Source of the DNA: Spinacia oleracea | Taxonomy: Eukaryota; Streptophyta; Magnoliopsida; Caryophyllales; Amaranthaceae | Assembly (NCBI RefSeq): GCF_020520425.1 | Contig: NC_079489.1 | Span: forward strand, 22,344,001 to 22,408,000 | Length of the DNA: 64,000 bases | Reading direction: 5' to 3' | Shown here: positions 62,645 through 64,000 of the stretch, piece after piece | Layout of the letters: each line of letters begins with the position of its first letter | Position numbering within the stretch: position 1 is the first letter of the stretch | Program-made: the position numbers and the translations under genes | Notes under the pieces: generated by a model | What the model was told of the DNA's origin: nothing | Database searches by the model: none | What the model saw: the letters and a program-made list of their open reading frames with translations, nothing else

Positions 62645-64000
62645 CTAGTCTTATATGCACGCGATGCGTGCGGGATTATATAAAAACTTTAAATTATTCC
62701 TGGTGATTTAGAGACACGGTATCGTAAGAAAAGATACGCATTAAACCAATTTCCACGTGCATTGTATAACCATTATCACTAAGGTCAGCTAAAATAATGA
62801 CCCGATGGGGTTTGGGTTTCGATTCTCTTACTTATAATCACTAAGGTCAACTTGTTACAATTCTTCTGGATTTTCAAGTATACTATAGATTCTACTTCCA
62901 TGAATTTAACAACAAATAAAAAGCTTGAAAAATTCCACTAAAATGATTACAGTAATCAGACAAATAAATTAGAAAAACACGGTTACTGATCAGAACAACA
63001 CACATACCACAGTAGCACTGGCAACAACAGAAGCCATTACTGCAGCTTTAAATCCAGCTATGGTTGCCTCTGTCAATATTTACCAATCAAAATTAGCAAA
63101 ATTCAATCATCCGACGAAAATAATAAAATTCAATCATGAAATCACAAAATGATAAACCCAAATCTGAAAGAAGAAAAGATGAACAATGAGAGATCCCAGA
63201 ATACCTCGAGCGCAATCAGCTTTGATTTTTTGAGCTTCAAGAGGAGCATGAATCAAGAAAGACGACATGTTGGTGGTGGTGGCGTTGTTTTTAAATTACA
63301 GCATACGGCGACCTGGGAACAGCATATTGCTGGTGATTTTCCTATTGTGCATAATGTTGCCAAGACTTATTCGTTACCAACATGCCAAACAGGCTTGGCC
63401 CTCTCCGAGAGTTAATCTGGTTTTCTTTCATTGTCGCCACAATAGCTTCCGTATCTCCCCACTTGCAATCTGCTGCGCGCGCCATCCCTGCATTCAAATC
63501 AACAGTTTAGCTTGACATTATTACACATCATACCACCATAATCAGAGAACTGCTAACATTTACCTCAATCTCTCGTTGTCTCTTCTTTTAAAGAATTTCT
63601 AACAGAGTTTTACATTACTCTTTCTCCTCTTTTGCAGCTTTCCACTGATAAATGAAATAAAAACAACATTATGGATTCATTATCTTCATCTATGATTGTA
63701 TTAAGTTACCTTTGTCCACCAAACCAGATACTTTCCTGTTAGACCTTAATGAAGAAGTCACATACACCTCTGGCTTTTTCATTCGCGAATCTGCAATTGG
63801 GAAAAAATAAAGTGCGACTATATCTCCAAGCATTGTGTACTATATATCCAAGCATGACATGTAGACATGAATATAATATATCAATCAGTTTGGATTTCTT
63901 GGTATGAACAAATATTAGTGGAGGTTTCCTGACAAAATCAGTCCCAGCTTTTCTGTAGAATTTCTGGTTTGGTATGGTTAGCTACTTAGGTGTACATTGA
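62645..64000 (-). mobile_element. Helitron terminus and interior, inserted in the CACTA element
   Basis: On the minus strand a hairpin GCACGCATCGCGTGC (62671-62657) is followed by ATATAAGA and CTAG (62648-62645), then T. It sits exactly where similarity to the sister CACTA copy ends, inside a TA run, an A/T insertion site as Helitrons prefer. The interior to the right contains the ENOD93-like exons; 63270-64000 shows no further gene I can assign. The 5' end was not found, so the extent is provisional. Confidence 0.55.
63008..63268 (-). pseudogene. ENOD93: Captured 5' exons of an ENOD93-like gene
   Basis: Early nodulin 93 proteins are small membrane proteins, likely mitochondrial. Minus-strand exon 1 (63268-63205) reads MSSFLIHAPLEAQKIKADCAR and exon 2 (63069-63008) EATIAGFKAAVMASVVASATV, with GT/AG sites and matching phase 1. 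The KADCARE...AGFKAA pattern fits the N-terminal half of the family. The following membrane exon (normally starting around PT(L/V)..VR and PWAKANLN) is absent before the Helitron/CACTA junction at 62645. The fragment is in frame but incomplete. Confidence 0.65.

Larger units (their letters stand above)
61494..64000. mobile_element. Second copy of the 46,991-53,388 CACTA family, inverted, running off the window
   Basis: Begins CACTACAAAAAAACGCGGC, the exact inverse of the other copy's right end, and stays alignable for about 1.13 kb (61494-62640 against 53388-52265 inverted), including the GCGTCAC subterminal units and the short terminal-exon-like stretch. Flanking triplet on the left is CAA. 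Similarity stops in a TA run where a Helitron terminus begins. The far end and second target copy are outside. Confidence 0.85.

Overview
The window is nuclear DNA of a flowering plant, a eudicot. It has intron-rich genes with GT/AG splice sites, AT-rich intergenic DNA, (TA)n microsatellites and dense transposons. A Caryophyllales genome of the spinach/beet/quinoa type is my best guess from the retroelement and Ulp1-type proteins, but that rests on recollection, not a search.

Two ordinary host genes are complete: a hevein-domain class I chitinase (10.25-12.28 kb, +, 3 exons) and a mitochondrial dihydrolipoamide dehydrogenase (17.28-13.02 kb, -, 2 exons). They converge at their 3' ends. Almost everything else is mobile DNA, much of it nested.

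Layout. 0-5.9 kb: 5' half of an LTR retrotransposon on the minus strand (LTR, PBS, gag-protease), inserted into the start of gag of an older LTR element (5.9-6.8 kb). 6.9-9.05 kb: a CACTA MITE and a hAT-like element containing a Helitron. 17.5-21.4 kb: decayed autonomous hAT element. 22.4-23.4 kb: non-autonomous hAT with a perfect 8-bp target duplication. 24.5-25.3 kb: LINE relic. 27.15-27.28 kb: hairpin MITE. 27.7-40.9 kb: a dead PIF/Harbinger element whose second gene is split by three insertions: a CACTA element carrying an aminopeptidase M1 fragment (30,263-34,586), a CACTA element carrying a VPS24/ESCRT-III fragment (34,743-39,236) and a hAT element (39,388-40,477). Removing each insertion and one target-duplication copy rejoins the gene.

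41.5-61.5 kb is the most unusual part: a cluster with an 18-exon Ulp1/SENP-like cysteine protease gene (catalytic His, Asp, Gln and Cys all visible; one in-frame stop), a small GRF zinc-finger/coiled-coil/membrane protein, an unrecognised ~280-residue protein, and a two-exon protein with one or two SUMO/ubiquitin-like folds. A motif close to TGACAGTATATA recurs through the introns and spacers, suggesting that the cluster evolved as one unit, perhaps a large transposon carrying both a SUMO protease and a SUMO mimic. Two members of one CACTA family have inserted into it in opposite orientation: one (46,991-53,388) inside a protease intron, carrying a SpoU methyltransferase fragment, the other (from 61,494) inside the start of another gene. 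The second is itself invaded by a Helitron next to an ENOD93-like gene fragment.

All assignments come from reading translations and motifs by eye; no database search was possible.
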